DNA of 64,000 nucleotides from Bdellovibrionales bacterium. GTDB lineage: Bacteria; Bdellovibrionota; UBA1018; CAIMNF01. Within the stretch, counting starts at the first letter, position 1. Each line of letters starts with the position of its first letter. Below are positions 62,371-64,000 of this stretch, in pieces. The notes under the pieces were generated by a model. That model ran no database searches. It saw only the letters and a list, made by a program, of their open reading frames with translations, and had not been told where the DNA came from. The position numbers and the translations under genes are program-made. The stretch lies in assembly GCA_018266375.1 (NCBI GenBank), contig JAFEAO010000005.1, positions 130,619 to 194,618 of the forward strand. The letters run 5' to 3'.

Positions 62371-64000
62371 GGCGTACCTGATCCTCTCCAGGTACTTTTC
62401 CATGATGTAAAGCTCGAGAAACTCGCTTGATTTTTTGGTCAGGTGAACGAATCTTGCGCCGACGCGAACCTTGGCCGCGCCTTCGGACTTAAACCAGCGT
62501 GTTTGGCAAACGAGATTCAACGTCGTTCCCGCGAGCATCATCTGAATTTTAAAGTTTTGCTCTTTGACAAACGCGAAAGAATCAACGCTCGTCTCAATAC
62601 CGATCCCTTCGGGCGAGATATCGATGATTTTCCAGTCACCCTTCGCCGTGGGCGGGATTTTTTTAAGCTGAATGTCCTTTTTAAGTTTCGGGGTCATGGA
62701 CAGGCGCATCCCGCCCCGGCGTTGCACTTCGTGCGCGCTCTCCGGAATCTTGAGCGTGACAATGCCGTTCTCGTCACAGGTGATTACATCGCGCTCAGCG
62801 TAAAAAAACAGCGAGGTCTCGAGGAGTTTCAAGTTGACGTAAATCTTTTTATCGCCGCTCGCTTCCAGGCCGTCATCGATCAGTTTCAGCGGATCTACTC
62901 GAAGCGGCATCATCACCACCCGCGCAAGCCTGGCGACGAGATCGACGTCGTAGACCTTAACGTTAGTGAGGAAAACACGGCCGGCCATCCACAGGATGCC
63001 TTGATCCTCATATTGTCCGGCCACTTGAAGGAACCGGTTAAAGTTCTTTTCGTCGACCGTATTGAAAGTATGCAGTTTGGGCACGTACTGCTCTTTGGCT
63101 TCACTCAAAAATCGTTTAACGTCGCTCGGAATGTCTTTGACCAGGTTTTCGAATTCCGACTCAGCGGTAACGTCGAATTCGGTACCACCCGCTGAAGTCG
63201 AACCGAACTCTTGCGCTTTGTCGTCTTGAAATCGGTAGTCGCGATCAAAAGTGGCTTCAATCCGCTTCATCCAACCGAGCGTGATCGACGAATTTTCAGT
63301 CAGCGTGAGTTTTTTCATTCCGGATTTGAAAAAAAACCTCACGGCAGTGACTTTTCCGTCCTTGCCGACCCACTCGAGCTTGGGTTCGTTGCCCACAAAA
63401 GACCACTTTCCGAGTTCGAAGCTGAACTCGGGCTTCGCACCGTGGAATACCCAGCGTCCGTCCGGCGAATAGAAATCGCTTTTGATAATGGTGTGGACGT
63501 CGAAAATAAAGGCGTGTTTGTTTTTTGGATCCGAGACCCACGACCCCACCGCCGGCGACGGGCCGATCGCCGTCACGATCCATCGGCCCATGTTCCGCTG
63601 GGCCGGGCGTTTGTTACTGATGATCCAGAAGTCGTGCAGGAGTTGCACGGGTTCGGTAAAGTGCACGAGCTCGACCGACACCGACTCGTTTACAGGTGAT
63701 TTAGAACCACCGGTAAACGTTTTCGAGGATTCGGTCTTTTGAAGAAGCGCATAGTTGTTCTCGACGATTTTAAGGTACCGGCCGATCTTGGCATTGACCG
63801 CTTTGAAGTCGCTTCGCTCCGGAAGCACTTCTTTGCAGCCTGCCGTAATGAGAATCTTCTCGAGCTTGTCGCTGAGCCCGCTTTGGATCGCGATCGGGAT
63901 CAGCAAGCGGCTCTGGAGCGCTTTAACTTGGCGTTTAAGCCCGGCAACGACTTCGTAGAGTTCGGCCTGCGATCTTACGGTGGCAAGCAGCACCACGGGC
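62359..64000 (-). CDS. PilZ-domain protein, 5' end outside window
   Basis: At least 546 residues; the frame is still open at the window edge, and the first readable residues (PVVLLATVRSQAELYEVVAG) look like the inside of a receiver-like alpha/beta domain, so the true start lies beyond. The middle (about 115-380) is a large region with no family I can name. The last 130 residues form a PilZ domain: RRGGMRLSMTPKLK, IIDISPEGIGIETSVD, then MLAGTTLNLVCQTRWF and VRVGARFVHL. It should sense c-di-GMP. A receiver-plus-PilZ architecture would connect phosphorelay and c-di-GMP signals. Confidence 0.75.
   Translation of the reverse strand, partial: PVVLLATVRSQAELYEVVAGLKRQVKALQSRLLIPIAIQSGLSDKLEKILITAGCKEVLPERSDFKAVNAKIGRYLKIVENNYALLQKTESSKTFTGGSKSPVNESVSVELVHFTEPVQLLHDFWIISNKRPAQRNMGRWIVTAIGPSPAVGSWVSDPKNKHAFIFDVHTIIKSDFYSPDGRWVFHGAKPEFSFELGKWSFVGNEPKLEWVGKDGKVTAVRFFFKSGMKKLTLTENSSITLGWMKRIEATFDRDYRFQDDKAQEFGSTSAGGTEFDVTAESEFENLVKDIPSDVKRFLSEAKEQYVPKLHTFNTVDEKNFNRFLQVAGQYEDQGILWMAGRVFLTNVKVYDVDLVARLARVVMMPLRVDPLKLIDDGLEASGDKKIYVNLKLLETSLFFYAERDVITCDENGIVTLKIPESAHEVQRRGGMRLSMTPKLKKDIQLKKIPPTAKGDWKIIDISPEGIGIETSVDSFAFVKEQNFKIQMMLAGTTLNLVCQTRWFKSEGAAKVRVGARFVHLTKKSSEFLELYIMEKYLERIRYALGK

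Overview
The window reads as chromosome of a motile Gram-negative bacterium, most likely a member of the Bdellovibrionota or a close relative. This is inferred from gene content: three short tandem flagellin genes, several PilZ proteins, an unusual number of exported lipoproteins and hydrolases without obvious relatives, and housekeeping genes (ligA, radA, rnr, tkt, sdhCAB, hemH, pyrD, glpK) of ordinary proteobacterial-like type. No database search was possible, so the taxonomic call is moderate.

Layout. 1-2.4 kb: a cut-off secreted protein, an exported ankyrin protein, a small membrane protein and a lipoprotein, all on the minus strand. 2.4-5.0 kb: tRNA-Arg(ACG) followed by a decayed, visibly AT-richer island: a tyrosine integrase broken by a one-base deletion, a nucleotidyltransferase broken by a frameshift plus an amber codon, its intact winged-helix partner with a 31-bp operator-like palindrome, and one more remnant. 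5.1-9.0 kb: serine protease, Tat-exported aminotransferase, TolC-like lipoprotein. 9.1-12.5 kb: a marR-tolC-lipoprotein-barrel operon. 12.6-22.2 kb: mixed genes, including a 66-residue protein with a perfect sliding-clamp motif behind two hairpins, an alkyltransferase, a phospholipase D lipoprotein, a NADAR-domain lipoprotein, a HExxH protein, a methyltransferase and an MFS carrier. 22.2-26.7 kb: sdhCAB with a divergent LysR regulator and a dyad between them. 26.8-35.4 kb: patatin, an envelope two-gene unit, ligA, a metzincin-like protease and radA. 35.4-44 kb: glycerol kinase, an arginase-fold protein, GYF and PilZ proteins, an M14 carboxypeptidase, small proteins and a PA14-like lipoprotein. 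44.2-57.9 kb: hemH, a flavin reductase, an exported EEP nuclease/phosphatase, exbB/exbD, tkt, an acetyltransferase, a UbiB-type kinase, RNase R, an MFS carrier and pyrD. 58-64 kb: a 21-residue lysine-rich peptide gene, three flagellins separated by structured spacers, an SDR-fold protein and a PilZ protein cut off by the window end.

How the genes fit together. Exported hydrolases (serine protease, metzincin, M14 carboxypeptidase, phospholipase D, EEP hydrolase), together with a patatin that has no visible export signal, would suit a lifestyle that digests other cells or polymers, but this is inference. The most distinctive signals are in the flagellin cluster. All three flagellin leaders share a TTCAWGGAGGA element. 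In the second and third, exactly 27 nt separate that element from the flagellin start, and those 27 nt contain a four-codon mini-ORF of the form M-x-G-G-stop whose glycine codons lie in the inner purine-rich (SD-like) stretch. Other points of interest are the lysine-rich micro-protein, the clamp-motif micro-protein, the NADAR lipoprotein and the decayed tRNA-linked island.
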